A DNA stretch of 64,000 nucleotides from Antedon mediterranea (GCF_964355755.1 NC_092671.1:39511304-39575303), one strand, 5' to 3'. Numbered from the stretch's first letter, positions 1 to 13,695 are shown. Program-made: numbers and translations. Notes: generated from the letters alone by a model not told the origin.

Positions 1-419
1 TGGTGTTATCCACAATTTTATGCTATGTACATTGTATAGCATTAACTAATCATCAATGTAAATATACTAGTCTCAAATTCATCATGGAGAGAGAGATTGA
101 TGAATGTTTGAACAGAATATTCAAGCATGCAGGGTAAACAACCAAAATGAAAATATTGCCTGTACAATTTTAAAAATGTGTACATGTTATACTGTACAGG
201 TATAGTACAGTCAAAACACAACTGCACTGATTAATGGCCGTAACATTATGTTTCCAGACGTGTTTGATCCAAAAAAATGACTGGGATAATGTGAAGGGCT
301 TAGAGGCTTTGTGCATTAGGCGCATTAAGATCGATCGATCATAATTATCTTTTATTATCTTTTGGTACTTATTTATACCACCATCAAATTAAATTTATAA
401 AATTAATCAATTCACTTAC
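1..419. other. Intron of the DLGAP-like gene, with a degraded retroelement tail
   Basis: No coding exon is visible. On the minus strand this is intron, because the donor GTAAGT starts at 419. Positions 265-335 resemble positions 57066-57155 (gatccaaa..atgactggg..cattaggcgc), so a short shared SINE or LINE tail lies here. Confidence 0.45.
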
Positions 420-3400
420 CTTCATCAGAGAGTTCTTTTTCTAAATTTTTCTCCGCACCTTGACATAAATCCTCAATATGTGACTGTTGGCTGTTAACAA
501 CACGCAAGAAGTAATGTCCATCTTTAACTTCCTCTACCACAGCAGCAGCAGTGTTGACCTGACCTGGCTCAATTGTAAGCCCAGGTTCAGCTTTCTTTGG
601 TGGTGGCTTAATTATTAAACAATCTTTCTCTTTATTGTCCAGTTGTTCGTTCACCAATTCATTCGCCAATTTCTGTAATTTTTTGGATTCGTTGTTGTTC
701 CCCTCGGACGCAACCGCAATGTTTTCTTTTTCGTTTAATGTTATTTTATCGTCGATTAAACTAACTTTTCTTTCTAAGACCGCTGGTACATTCTGATTTG
801 AATGGTTTTCTTGTAAAACTACTGGTTTACTTTGTGATTCTGTTTCACAGTTTATCACATCTGTATGTATTACAGATTTAGGATCACAATTTTCATTTTG
901 AGAGTTGTTAATTGTCGAAACGGGTATATTTTCAGACGCATCAGACTCGTTTGTTTTATTTGTACTAAAATCTGGACGTGCTATCCGAGATTCACGTATA
1001 TTTTCTTTCTTCGTTTGACTCTTTGTTTTACTGTCATCGTTCGCAGATTTCGATTTGACATCTTTGCGCTTTACAGCAGTCCTTGTGGGTGTATCACTCT
1101 CTGTATCACTATGAAATAGCATCGCTTTCCTAATTTCAACTAATGACCTACGACCTGTACCCGAACGATGTAAATTATCCGGACTGACAACTTTCTGTTT
1201 AACCTCCTCAGCCCCTTTCTCTTTCGATAAAGGTTTTAGGACGTTATCTTCCCATGCTTGTCTACACCGGGCTACAAATCCTGGTATGCTGGACCGTTTG
1301 CCTTTACGATCGGCCGGACCTAAACTCTGACTTCGTTTAACATCCTTCCGTCTTGACTTTGGCGACGGACTTCGATCTCGCTTCTCCCCACCAGTTCGGC
1401 CAGCACTTCTAAAGCGTACATGACCGGAGGAAGCACTTTGAGTGCGATCTTGAGAAGGATCCGTAAACCTTCCAGAATTCCGTAAATTTGACCCAGGGGA
1501 AAAAGATGATTTAGGCCGTACTGATGATGTTTTACTAGGACTGGAATCTAGTCTACTAGGACTTTTAGAAGATAATGAAGATAGTCGGTTCCTAGATCTC
1601 TCTGAGTTAGCTACCTTCTTGTTTTCGCCATCACCAGATTGTGTCCCTCTTCTTTGGTAAAGACTAGAAGGTCGTTCTAATTTGCGATCGTTTGGACTTA
1701 ATAACGGTTTAGCACTTATTGCTGGTTTACTTCCACCTAACGTGTGCCTTCGGTTTGAGATCGGACTAATTCCGCTACCACTTCGACCTTTCACGTCGCC
1801 ATTTAATACGATTCTTGTGTTTGATTCACTTTTTATATTTTCTTTTTGTTTTGATCGGTCTTCACGGTTCATTACCGGAGAATTGTCCATAGTTTTGCGA
1901 CGTGGCTTTGGTGGCAAGGAAGGCTTTGTAGAATATGGTGACAGAGTCGGGCTTTTTTTCACCTTAGGTCGCACAGACGCGTCAGCATGGCCATTTATAA
2001 GCCTTTTCTCGTGCGAGGGGCTAGGCGAGTTTGATTTCTGCCCTGCGAGGCGAGACATATTTCCCGAAGTTGGAGATTTGATGCTTTTTTTGCTATCCTT
2101 ATCAATTGTAGCAGTATTATTTCCATTAGCTTTATAGTCCATACTGCAAGCACTACAGCTTCTACGAGAAGCACTATTAGAGCGAGTGGCTAAGCGCTCA
2201 TGCACAGATTCACTTTTAGACCCAAGGTCTTTCGGTGACATAACAGGGCTAGAATTACGGTTTCTAGGCCTTAGGAGAGAAGGAACATTGTTCTCCTCTG
2301 CAAGACCATTTTCAGTTGGCGATATAGTGTCCTTTTCATTAGCATTTACATTACGAGCTTTTGGGACAGGCAGACCGGACTTGCCAAAGCTTAGTTGGCG
2401 CGTAACTTTAGAGCTCATTGAATAAGCTCGACGAGTAAGTCTTGGGTTACTTGCGGCACCGGTGCTTCCTTTACTGCAAGTTTGGGGCGCTGTAACGGGA
2501 CCAACGACTTCACTTTGCTGTTTATTGCGTTTAACCTGGTCTTGAGTACGACCTTCAATAAACCTAAAGAAGAAATTATATGGATTTAATAAATTATAAA
2601 TGCATACATTTGCAGTGTTTTTTTTTATTTGAAAAGACATGACATTCATTTTTATAGAATATCTTTAAAAAATTGAATTAAATTGAAATATTTAATTTAT
2701 ACTGGGCATCCTCTTCAGTCGAAGACTGGTCTCTCAGAGGGCTCAGTTATTATCAGTGGCTGTTATGTAATTTTCAGCACACACTATGTGGTTTAATATT
2801 TAATAGTTATTTATAAATATAAATCAACACATCGTTTCCTGTTTACAAGCATATGAACTAATCGTTTAAGTTTGTCAAAAAAAAGAAAAAGGAATCTGAG
2901 GAATCATATGAGAAATATTATGAGGAAATATGTGAATACCGGCTAGGTTTCATCCTGCGTTCTGCTGGCAATACATCCACAATCAATTTCCAGCATTCCA
3001 ATTAACACTAGATTAGTTAATGGCTTAAAACTTTAAATCAAGACATAGACTTCAATTAAGTAGGCCCTCAATTAACATGGAGGCATTTCAAATTATAATC
3101 TGTCAAGTACATTACTTTAACGATCAATATAAGCAGACCCACGCCGGACCTACAGGAAGTATGTAATTACGCTCCTACAGTTCTACAGTACGTAACAAAT
3201 CTACAAACATGTATGATTGTACTTCACATTGACAAATTTCCGGCTTTAGTGAATAACACTCTAGGCCTAGTACTTGAATGTTGTTTTTTTTACACTAACA
3301 TTTTTGTACTAAGTCTGTATAATAACAGCAATGTGCAAGTTGTACTGCAGGCATGCTGCAATCCTTAATAATACTACAATTTTATAGAACTTTTATTTAT

Positions 3401-4251
3401 ATATAGATAACATACAGTACTGTACTCACTTCTTCCCCCCATCCCCCTCACCCCATTTTACTGTAGTGTAACTAAAGAAGAAACACCAAATTAACTTTGG
3501 GTTTCATCAATATTAGAGTTACTTAGAAGTTAGATTAGACTCAGACTAGATTAATATTATAAAGGTTAGACTAAGCATACTACCGACCTCTCTTTCACAA
3601 AAAGATGGTAGAATCAAAAACTATAAATATACCATAAATATTATTATATTAAATTGTGAATTCGGTTAAATTCTTTACAACAGGAGATTGTTGTCAGTTG
3701 TTTTCTTTTAAAGTAAATTTACAAAAAAATTTCAAGATAATAAAACAATGAAAGTTTCAAAAGTTTATGAACTGTGAGTCAATTTACATTATGAAAGTAA
3801 AACATAGGACAGTACAAATGTCACCCCAAAAGCATACTAATAAAGCCCTTGACAATAAAGTACATTATGAGGAGGCCATGATGACATCATAATCAAACAA
3901 ATCATATCCTATAAAGTACTATGACAAAGTATCACAAATCGACTAATAAAAAAAAACCTACTATATTAAATAAGTAAAAAAAATATTACTATATAATACA
4001 GTCAAAAATAACTTAACGCTTTTTTTTTATACAGCCATTGAGGTTTTACGGTTTTTATAAAAACAAAGTAAAATAAACTTTTGTTAGTCAAGTCACGAAA
4101 AGAGTAAGAAAAATAGTAATTTTCTTTAAAAAATTAGTCTATAATGATGTCAAATAAAAGTATCTGTAGTGTATGGAAAATAAAATAATAAAAAAAAGAA
4201 GCAAACATACCTATTCTTCTTAAACATGGCAGAAAATTTTGAGTACCCCAT
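420..4251 (-). CDS. DLGAP/SAPAP-like scaffold protein, first two coding exons (partial)
   Basis: Exon 1 is 4251-4211 and exon 2 is 2563-420 on the minus strand. The ATG at 4251 sits in a good start context (AACCATGG). Exon 1 encodes 13 codons plus two bases, MGYSKFSAMFKKN, and joins in frame at a TTTCTTCTTTAG acceptor to give RFIEGRTQDQ. Exon 2 is about 715 codons, very rich in Ser, Arg, Lys and Pro, and looks disordered. Its last residues (DGHYFLRVV...DLCQGAEKNLEKE) resemble the start of the GKAP/GH1 domain of disks-large-associated proteins, which link PSD-95-type scaffolds to Shank at synapses; the related HURP/DLGAP5 binds microtubules. The exon ends in phase 1 at a GTAAGT donor, so the rest of the domain lies left of the window. 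The family call rests mainly on this short C-terminal stretch. Open frames on the opposite strand are shadows. Confidence 0.62.
2564..4210 (-). other. Intron 1 of the DLGAP-like gene
   Basis: GTATGT donor at 4210 and TTTCTTCTTTAG acceptor ending at 2564, about 1.65 kb. AT-rich with no exon I can support. One TAGGCCTA octamer lies at 3262. Confidence 0.7.
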
Positions 4252-4672
4252 GGTTACGGTAAAAACCATAAAACACGTGAATTAAACTAAACTAAATTGT
4301 CTCTTTAATAAATATATTTCAAAGCTACTAAATGAACGAAAGCTATTGAGTGCCCTTGTAGAATGCATGTGACAAGAAAAAAACAACAGCTTTATATTAA
4401 ACAACGTCATCTAACTCACTCAAGTTTGTTTCCTTCCTCTGAGCTGTGACAGTGGACTACATTGGCTATTTCCTGCAAATTACACACGCACACTTTTGCT
4501 TGATGGCGCTTGTTTAAATGACTAACGTATGTTTATTGGAAATAAACAGTGATTCAATTTATCTATAGAATACTAGGAAATTTAGCTTTTTATCTATTTT
4601 AAGGTATAACATTTTGAAGAATGAAATACACATAAAATCTAAACAAAGCATAGTGTGGAGCTCTACGGCATG
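4252..4672. other. 5' flank of the DLGAP-like gene
   Basis: Presumed 5' UTR and promoter side of the minus-strand gene. I see no clear TATA box or second gene. Confidence 0.3.
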
Positions 4673-4686
4673 GTCAAGTAACCACG

Positions 4687-5401
4687 GTCAAGTAACCACT
4701 ATGAGCGGATCCAGAATTATAGAATAAGGGTGGGGAGGGGTGTCAAGTAACCACTAGGAGCGGGTCCAGCATTATAGAATAAGGGTGGGAAGGGGTGTCA
4801 AGTAACCACTAGGAGCGGATCCAGCATTATAGAATAAGGGTGGGGAGGGGTGTCAAGTAACCACTAGGAGCGGATCCAGCATTATAGAATAAGGGTGGGG
4901 AGGGGTGTCAAGTAACCACTAGGAGCGGATCCAGCATTATAGAATAAGGGTGGGGAGGGGTGTCAAGTAACCACTAGGAGCGGATCCAGCATTATAGAAT
5001 AAGGGTGGGGAGGGGTGTCAAGTAACCACTAGGAGCGGATCCAGCATTATAGAATAAGGGTGGGGAGGGGTGTCAAGTAACCACTAGGAGCGGATCCAGC
5101 ATTATAGAATAAGGGTGGGGAGGGGTGTCAAGTAACCACTAGGAGCGGATCCAGCATTATAGAATAAGGGTGGGGAGGGGTGTCAAGTAACCACTAGGAG
5201 CGGATCCAGCATTATAGAATAAGGGTGGGGAGGGGTGTCAAGTAACCACTAGGAGCGGATCCAGCATTATAGAATAAGGGTGGGGAGGGGTGTCAAGTAA
5301 CCACTAGGAGCGGATCCAGCATTATAGAATAAGGGTGGGGAGGGGTGTCAAGTAACCACTATGAGCGGATCCAGAATTATAGAATAAGGGTGGAGAGGGG
5401 T
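4687..5401. repeat. 55-bp minisatellite, 13 units
   Basis: Thirteen head-to-tail units of exactly 55 bp start at 4687, 4742, 4797 and so on to 5347. Each begins gtcaagtaaccacta and holds a gcggatccag core and a G-rich tail (gggtggggagggg). A 14-base fragment precedes the array. The first and last units share private variants (actatgagc, ccagaatt); the inner ones are nearly identical. Confidence 0.97.
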
Positions 5402-7400
5402 GCTAAATATTCATAATCGATCCGCCAGGTTGCATAAAAATAGTAATTATTTTATAAAAAAAAGATATGGCTGTTAGTGTTAAATTTTAGGGAGGGATGG
5501 GGAGAGGGGCCTAAATCCGCTCCTGACCACTTACTGAATATAGTAGTAGTGCTGTTCTATAGTTAGAGAATGACCGCTTACTAACTGTACATTATACAAG
5601 CCAAAATTTGCAAACCCAACTCCACATTTGGCATCAATTTTCTGAGATGGAAGATCGTTTATTTTTTTAATTTATTTTTTGATTTGAGAAACTAACAATT
5701 AGTTTCCTAATGAAATGTTAAATTACATCATCAAATTAAAAGATTCTTATGTTCCCACAGAAAATGTCCTTGTTTAAGTACATTTTTACACTGATTAACT
5801 CGCCAAATTAATGCTACACTAGTTTTTACGTAAAACTATAGACAATAGAGCCAGTAGAGTTCTTTAAAACAATACTTGCCATAGTCACAGATGGACAAGT
5901 TGGTGTGGCTGGCTGGCGACTTGGCATGCTAAATATTCAACAACATCAACGCGTGACAAGATCAATAGAGACGAATAGATAGATAACACCAAGGGATTTT
6001 GCACTTGAGGCAATCAAAACATGCGAATCCCTTGCCAACTTCCCCCTTACTATTGATCGATTGTACACTAGTATTGCATGATAGTACGAGTACCCTATTT
6101 AATTTTACTGAATTCTCCCAATGTAAAAATTACCAGCTTAAGATAATCGCATGGTGATGGCCTAAAATAAATCAATATACTGTAACGTGAAGGTGGAGAC
6201 AAAAATAATAAAATCCTTGAAAAATATAGAATTTATTTTATCACAACGGAACAATATTGTATGTACAGCTATAAATGTCAGTATACTGTAATATCTTTCT
6301 TTATTGATAAACTATTGATAAACTATAGTATTATTAAAATTTAAAGTCAATAATTTATCAACATTTTTTATACAGCAGAAGTGCTATTAGTATTAACTAA
6401 AATGACAATGCAGTAATAAAAGAGTGTATTTTAAATCCAACACTAAACTGTCTTTAGAATAAATGCGGTATTGTAAAAAGATGAACAGATAAATTCCTAA
6501 TATAATTGTTTGGTGATCAGTGACCAGTCTACCAATGATTAATAAAGTGTACAATGACATTGACAATATATTTATCAACAAAATACAACAGTATTGTCTG
6601 TTAGAGAACTTGGTATCCTGTCTATTTGGATTAGTTTACATTTTGTATTTATTTTAAAAAATAATTGTACAAATAGCTGATAAAATAAAGTGTCAAAACA
6701 TAATTTGGAATACAGGCAAGTAAGAAAAAAATCTCAAAAAAACACCTGTAACCACTCAATGTACATCAGGAGCATGTCATGACACAAAAGAGCCGCTGGG
6801 TGTAAGAAGTACCATGCACCGTCAATGCAACATGCAATACATTTTTCTACTCAATACATCTGACCTGCTTTGAAATAAAGTAATTGGCTGAAAAAGCATT
6901 ACCTGAGCTAGCTGAGATATAAAATTCATCTGAAGCAACCGGATTATTACAGTATGCTGCTGCTCATGATAAACCTTTCTAGCAAATATTGCACTCAAAA
7001 GATTTTAGGTGTAATTGTACTGTACTTAAAAATTATTTTTAAAGATTTCAAGTATAACTATAATTTTTCCTCTGTTTTATGATGATGTGATATTGATAAT
7101 TTATCAATACTGTATATTAAAAAATGATGATGAATCACTATATTTTCATGTATTACTGTACAACAAAAAAATATGTTCCACCTTCACTTTTTTGCAATTT
7201 TGACTAAATATTTTTATTTTTTTGCTTGCATGTCCATGTATTTGATAAAGACAATGAAACAGGAAGCAATGACAATAACAAATTAGTTTGCTAATTAAAA
7301 TGTAATTGTTTATAATTAGTGGAAACCAACTAATATGTCAAATATAGTTTCATTCTGCCTGAAGGCATGTTGTTTTGTCAAATCATATTCAATAAATCCT
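5402..7400. other. Non-coding AT-rich DNA
   Basis: No coding exon, RNA gene or recognised repeat is seen. Short open frames here are low-complexity and AT-driven. The motif TACTGTA/TACAGTA recurs. Confidence 0.4.
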
Positions 7401-7620
7401 TAAGCTCTGTCTACACTATCAAACTTTATGTGATAAAAAAAATGTGATGTGCCCATATATTGACATGATGATGTCATATCACTACCATATTTGAGTATAT
7501 CACTACCATATTTGGGTATATCACTACCATATTTGGGCACATCACACTTTTTTTTTGTCAAACCATGGACCTACTGTATAGGTCCATTGTCAAACTAGTT
7601 TGATAGTGTAGACATAGTAA
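7401..7620. mobile_element. MITE family A, copy 1
   Basis: It starts taagctctgtctacactatc and ends in the inverse (gatagtgtagacata). Inside are three copies of a roughly 21-bp motif (atcactaccatatttgggta). A short insertion with its own inverted repeat (ggacctactgtataggtcc) lies near the right end. Confidence 0.85.
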
Positions 7621-8968
7621 GTTTAGCATGGTATATACAGTACGTGAGCTACAGTATGATGGGAGTAAAGTCAAAATGACTGGTCTGAGACCGATACTAA
7701 AAACCACTGAGCTGCTGCAGTAAAGAGACTGTTACTTGACATACTGCACTACTGTAGCACGATTGCTGTCAAATGAAACAAACAGTTTAATCAATTAATA
7801 CTCTTGTCCAGGTTTTTATTATTTAACAAACAATAATATAATCTCTTTGAGAATCATTAGTACTAAAAATAACTAGAACTATTTATTTCTTTTTCAATTA
7901 TCAATATTGCTAACATTACATCATTTTGTCAGTTATGAAATATGCACTGACACAGTGGGACACCAGACTGGAATTCAAAGCTGGTCCAGTGTCCATATCA
8001 GGTGGTAGTGTTCAACTATGAAATGCCAAAATGGACAAAATACAAGTGCAGTGCAAAAGCCATATCTTGCAGAAATCTTAATTCAAAGCATGTAGTAGTA
8101 TTGTTTGTACAATCTATTCTTTTTTGTTTTGAGGTGTTTTCTTGAATGATCAAAACGATCTATTCTTTTTTGTTTTAATCAATCAAAATCAATTTATTCT
8201 ATTAAACTAAGATGTCATTAAAAAGTTATGGAAAAGGGAACTAAAAAGACCACTAAAAAACAATAAGGTAATAGTACCCTGTGCTGTAGCACCATGTACT
8301 TTTACTCTAAGGTCCAAAATTCTAGAATGCATGATGTACTGAACATATCAAAAACTTATATGGATTTCTTGACACACTAAGAAGAACATTACTGGAATTG
8401 AAAGAGCAAGCAGCTATAAGCATACTGTAGAGTATTAAAAATGATCAAAAAAATGGAGTACATTCGTCAGTTTAAACTACTGTATGTCCAAGAGTTGAAA
8501 CTATTGTCACCTGAAATGACAAAATATATAGTGCCTTTTGGACCAAGACTTAAGCATGATCTATATTACTTAGCATGAAGAATGGTTTATCTTTATCATG
8601 ATCATCATTTCATACCGAATCAACCAGAAACCATCTTCAAGATTTTGACGAAACATCACTTTGTTCTTGACATCACAAAGGCGATCTTTGCTCAGTGCTG
8701 TGTTAATTAAGAAATTAAACAAGTTAAATTTGTCTAAAAAAAATGAATTGAGGCTTGAGTTTCAAAACATGATTAGTAATTTACACAGGAAAACTGACAA
8801 TTATTCATTAATTAAAGACCACACACAAGTAGAAGTGATGTTAATCAGAAGCTTGTGATATGAAACAGTAAGCAGACAATTAGTTGAGTTGTTAGTGAGC
8901 AACGACAGAAAGTGAATAGGAAACTAAAACAATTAGTGTAGAAATGACCGTATTTGTATCAAAGAAAA
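7621..8968. other. Non-coding AT-rich DNA
   Basis: Nothing coding is supported. The frame at 8661-8858 is short, Lys/Leu/Asn-rich and matches nothing I recognise. Confidence 0.4.
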
Positions 8969-10510
8969 CAATACTTTGTTTATGTACATTATAAACAACA
9001 ATACTGTACTTTGTTTATGTACAGTACATTATAAACAACAATACTGTACTTTGTTTATGTACAGTACATTATAAACAACAATACTGTACTTTGTTTATGT
9101 ACAGTACATTATAAACAACAATACTGTACTTTGTTTATGTACAGTACATTATAAACAACAATACTGTACTTTGTTTATGTACAGTACATTATAAACAACA
9201 ATACTGTACTTTGTTTATGTACAGTACATTATAAACAACAATACTGTACTTTGTTTATGTACAGTACATTATAAACAACAATACTGTACTTTGTTTATGT
9301 ACAGTACATTATAAACAACAATACTGTACTTTGTTTATGTACAGTACATTATAAACAACAATACTGTACTTTGTTTATGTACAGTACATTATTAACAACA
9401 ATACTGTACTTTGTTTATGTACAGTACATTATAAACAACAATACTGTACTTTGTTTATGTACAGTACATTATAAACAACAATACTGTACTTTGTTTATGT
9501 ACAGTACATTATAAACAACAATACTGTACTTTGTTTATGTACAGTACATTATAAACAACAATACTGTACTTTGTTTATGTACAGTACATTATAAACAACA
9601 ATACTGTACTTTGTTTATGTACAGTACATTATAAACAACAATACTGTACTTTGTTTATGTACAGTACATTATAAACAACAATACTGTACTTTGTTTATGT
9701 ACAGTACATTATAAACAACAATACTGTACTTTGTTTATGTACAGTACATTATAAACAACAATACTGTACTTTGTTTATGTACAGTACATTATAAACAACA
9801 ATACTGTACTTTGTTTATGTACAGTACATTATAAACAACAATACTGTACTTTGTTTATGTACAGTACATTATAAACAACAATACTGTACTTTGTTTATGT
9901 ACAGTACATTATAAACAACAATACTGTACTTTGTTTATGTACAGTACATTATAAACAACAATACTGTACTTTGTTTATGTACAGTACATTATAAACAACA
10001 ATACTGTACTTTGTTTATGTACAGTACATTATAAACAACAATACTGTACTTTGTTTATGTACAGTACATTATAAACAACAATACTGTACTTTGTTTATGT
10101 ACAGTACATTATAAACAACAATACTGTACTTTGTTTATGTACAGTACATTATAAACAACAATACTGTACTTTGTTTATTTACAGTACATTATAAACAACA
10201 ATACTGTACTTTGTTTATGTACAGTACATTATAAACAACAATACTGTACTTTGTTTATGTACAGTACATTATAAACAACAATACTGTACTTTGTTTATTT
10301 ACAGTACATTATAAACAACAATACTGTACTTTGTTTATGTACAGTACATTATAAACAACAATACTGTACTTTGTTTATGTACAGTACATTATAAACAACA
10401 ATACTGTACTTTGTTTATGTACAGTACATTATAAACAACAATACTGTACTTTGTTTATTTACAGTACATTATAAACAACAATACTGTACTTTGTTTATTT
10501 ACAGTACAGT
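8969..10510. repeat. 40-bp satellite array, about 37 full units, self-complementary
   Basis: From 9021 to 10500 there are 37 units of exactly 40 bp (acagtacattataaacaaca then atactgtactttgtttatgt), with shorter divergent units at the left edge. Units are almost identical; rare changes are attaac near 9391 and tttattt near 10171, 10291, 10451 and 10491. Each unit holds two interleaved inverted repeats: TACTGTAC/GTACAGTA and ATAAACAA/TTGTTTAT. Confidence 0.97.
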
Positions 10511-10960
10511 ACCGGTATTATATATTCTTTGTCAAAACTCTGTACAAGATAAAAACCTACAGTACAAGTACTCCATCAAACAAGGGAAGAGTGAAATCAA
10601 ACTCTGTGAAGTAAAATCTTAATCCTAGCTGGTTTTTGTTTACATTACCAGTAACAGCCATTGGGTATTTCCTGAACTTGTTCTGGAGGAGGATCTTCCA
10701 TTTTACTCAAGTGCTGTACAGCATACAATATTTTATTTTTGCTGTTCAGCACACTATATATATAGTTAATTTGTTCAAGTTCAAGGACAGACCTGAACTA
10801 ATTGCATATTGTTTCCATTTATTAACAGACTATTGCACATGTGGTATGATTTATGTATCTTGTAATACGATGAGGATATTATTAACAGAATGAAACTGTA
10901 ATATTGTACATCAAAGAAAAAATAAATAAATATGCAGCTTTACTGATTGTAGTTACTGTA
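10511..10960. other. Non-coding DNA between satellite and MITE
   Basis: Open frames at 10636-10893 and 10904-11116 show no family signature; the second runs into a MITE and is spurious. Confidence 0.4.
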
Positions 10961-11116
10961 AAGCTCTGTCTACACTATCAAACTAGTTTGACCAAAAAGT
11001 GTGATGTACCCAAATATGGTAGTGATATACTTAAATATGGTAGTGATATGACATCATCATGTCCATATGGGCACGTCACATTTTTTTTGGTCACATATAC
11101 TAGTTTGATAGTGTAA
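10961..11116. mobile_element. MITE family A, copy 2
   Basis: Left end aagctctgtctacactatca, internal ggtagtgatatgacatcatc, right end actagtttgatagtgta. The right terminus is cut before gacagagctt. Confidence 0.85.
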
Positions 11117-12785
11117 TTTTTAATTTAAATTTATTTTACAGTAACCAGAAGTGACTGTATGCATTGCTATCTACAACAGAAGAGCGTTGGGTTTATCGCA
11201 CATCATCTGCATGCAAATAATGTTGTCGTCAATTTAAAGTAATTCAATAAAATGTGATAATTTCACTTTCCGGGCTCACTTTAAGGAATCACTACTTCTA
11301 CCTGACTGACCACAAGGAGATTTCAGTGGTAATAAAGAAATATCCAAAATTGTTATTTTGTTTTCTCCTTCTTCTAAGGGATCTGAAGGATAAAGGATAT
11401 TTTACTTTCAATGACCTTTGACATGACGTCGTAACAGATACAATGTCGCCACATCTTTTACAGTAACCTCCACGGTTACACTCAGTACTATTTAAATGTT
11501 GGTACTGCCCTATGTGTGACCTTTCATTTACACAACATGCATCTGTCTAGCATGTTCTAAAATCTAGTGTACAAATGGAAAACTGGATCATAGAAAATGC
11601 GATTTAAACCTAGAGTTGAAAAATATCAATTTTCACTGAGAATTTGGAATACTGTAGCTTCTTCATACTGTAAAGGTCGGTCGTTTGCTTTGTAAACGCT
11701 AGTACTGTATTGTGTAGTATATTATGCTGTCTGTGGTATTAACTAAAAACTTATTTACTGAAATGCAACACAGAAACGCTATTATCAACACTAAGGGGTG
11801 TGGAAAGAATGACTAAGGTGACCATGAGATGTGACAAACACATTGCTACATTTGTTATTTTATTGTGTCTTAATAATACTAAAATGAACTTGAGAAAAAG
11901 GTCTTTAAATTAAATAATTGTTTTACAGTTGACAAGGTTAACAAAATGTTCATTAGTTTTAATTGACTCACTGATTATCAACAGCAAAAAAAGTAAATTA
12001 TTAATAGTTTACATTTAATGGAGGCTAAGCCCAAATGAAATGATTTTTTAAAACCCTTTTTAGGCTAAAACTGTAGATAAATAATTATTTTATATTCCAA
12101 TATTTTAAATTACTTTTCTGATTAACTGTATACAGTATTAGCAATTATAAAAACATAAACATTTATTTTAGCTACTACTAGTACTAGACTACAGTATTCT
12201 ATCATATGAGAGTAGTACAGTATGTATGAACATTTATAACTAATGAATATTCACGATATTAATAAAGAAAAATAATTCTGTACATGGTAATCTTGGGTAC
12301 AGTATTATGGATTTACTTGGGAATTTCTCAAATAATGTGGTGAATATAAAGGATTTAAAATGTATGTTGTTACCGTCAATTAGATTCTTTTGCAATTAAT
12401 TGTTTGTAATTTGCTATAATTAATTGGGCACATAAATATATTTGCTTTGGATTAAAGAAGTTGTTGGGCATTTACTGGTACTTGGTATCAATCCTTGACT
12501 CATATTAAACTTTACATCCTATCTCAAATATTATCGAACAAAAGGAGCCAACGGCCATTCCAGCATGTATTGCAACACAATGACTGGTCATTTGTATAGC
12601 ACCAGCGTACTAATAGAGAAAACAAAGTACTCCATCAACTATTAAGTCTGGTATGAACTATTGTGCGAGTGGAGCTAGCTAGAGGCCAAGGTTTATACTT
12701 AGTTTGAATAATTATTAACTGAATAATTTACTTTTCTCCATTGTAAACATTTTGGTGTTGCTTGCAGTAGACACTAGGGTGAATT
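11117..12785. other. Non-coding AT-rich DNA
   Basis: No gene or clear repeat is seen in about 1.7 kb. TACTGTA/TACAGTA heptamers are frequent. Confidence 0.4.
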
Positions 12786-12970
12786 AAAATTTATTTTATT
12801 TATTTCATTTTCTGCCATACAATACATAAGATTAAATGAAATATAAAAGGCAAGGAAAGACCAAACGGGTGCTAAACACCTAGGCTATGCTAGTTGGTCA
12901 ACCCAAAACAGTGCACAGAAATAAACAAAATATTACATTACTACAATTAAAGTGACCAACTACAAACATT
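12786..12970 (-). mobile_element. Possible LINE 3' tail
   Basis: On the minus strand the sequence runs through a GC-richer segment (tagcacccgtttggtc) into a tail of ATTGTATGGCAG followed by AAAT-type repeats. That layout is common at L2/CR1-type 3' ends. No coding part is present. Confidence 0.35.
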
Positions 12971-13604
12971 TTCAACATCAACATTATTTAAAATGTCACT
13001 TTACACAGAATTTAGAAGGTACTTATCAATAAATACCAGTAGTAGTTTTTAAAACAATGATGACATCATTTATTATCAAATTCCAGCAGGTGGAGTCTCA
13101 TCCATTATTGATTTTATCTACTTTGCATTTGGTATAAATCATTGAACAATAGTCAAATTGTTATTTGTTTCATGGATTTTATATCGTTTTACTAAAATTT
13201 TGTCATGCATTAATGTGTGGGATGAGCAATTGAATTGTTGAATGCACTCAATATATCTGTATTTCAGTTCCAATGTCAACTGAAAAAGCATCTTTAACTA
13301 TCAACTAGGTGTAGTACCCGTGCTACGATAATATCCTCACAATGCATCAAAACAACCAAATACAAAGTATTTAGCTATGTGGGCAGTATTACTTGGGTTA
13401 CTTAGTATATCTAAGGAGACCACATGTCCATCATAAAGGTTACTATCTAGAACAGGAATAAAGAGATTATGATCTTCCTATCATTTAGATTTAATTATTT
13501 TACCAAATGTAGCCACAAAGCTGAAACTGAATCAGGAAGGAACATTCCAAAAACGATAACACTGACACAGTTAAAATGGAATATTTTGAAAAATTACTTT
13601 ATCA
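12971..13604. other. Non-coding DNA
   Basis: Nothing I can support beyond AT-rich spacer. Confidence 0.35.
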
Positions 13605-13695
13605 TTATAACACTATTAGCGCATGTGGTAGCGGTGTGAATGGCAGGCTAGTGAGCTAGAAGTCTTGGGTTCGAGTCCTACTGGAGAACAACCAT
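13605..13695 (+). repeat. tRNA-derived SINE fragment
   Basis: An A-box-like stretch (gcatgtggtagcggtgtg) is followed by a B box (gggttcgagtcct) at tRNA-like spacing. It does not fold into a full cloverleaf with an acceptor stem, so a SINE head rather than a tRNA gene. Confidence 0.55.

Noticed and set aside
4687-5401. Possible CRISPR-like array
   Set aside because: Same reason: the entire 55 bp repeats, with no unique spacer.
8969-10510. Possible CRISPR-like array
   Set aside because: Units are head-to-tail with no spacers, in a eukaryotic genome; it is a satellite.
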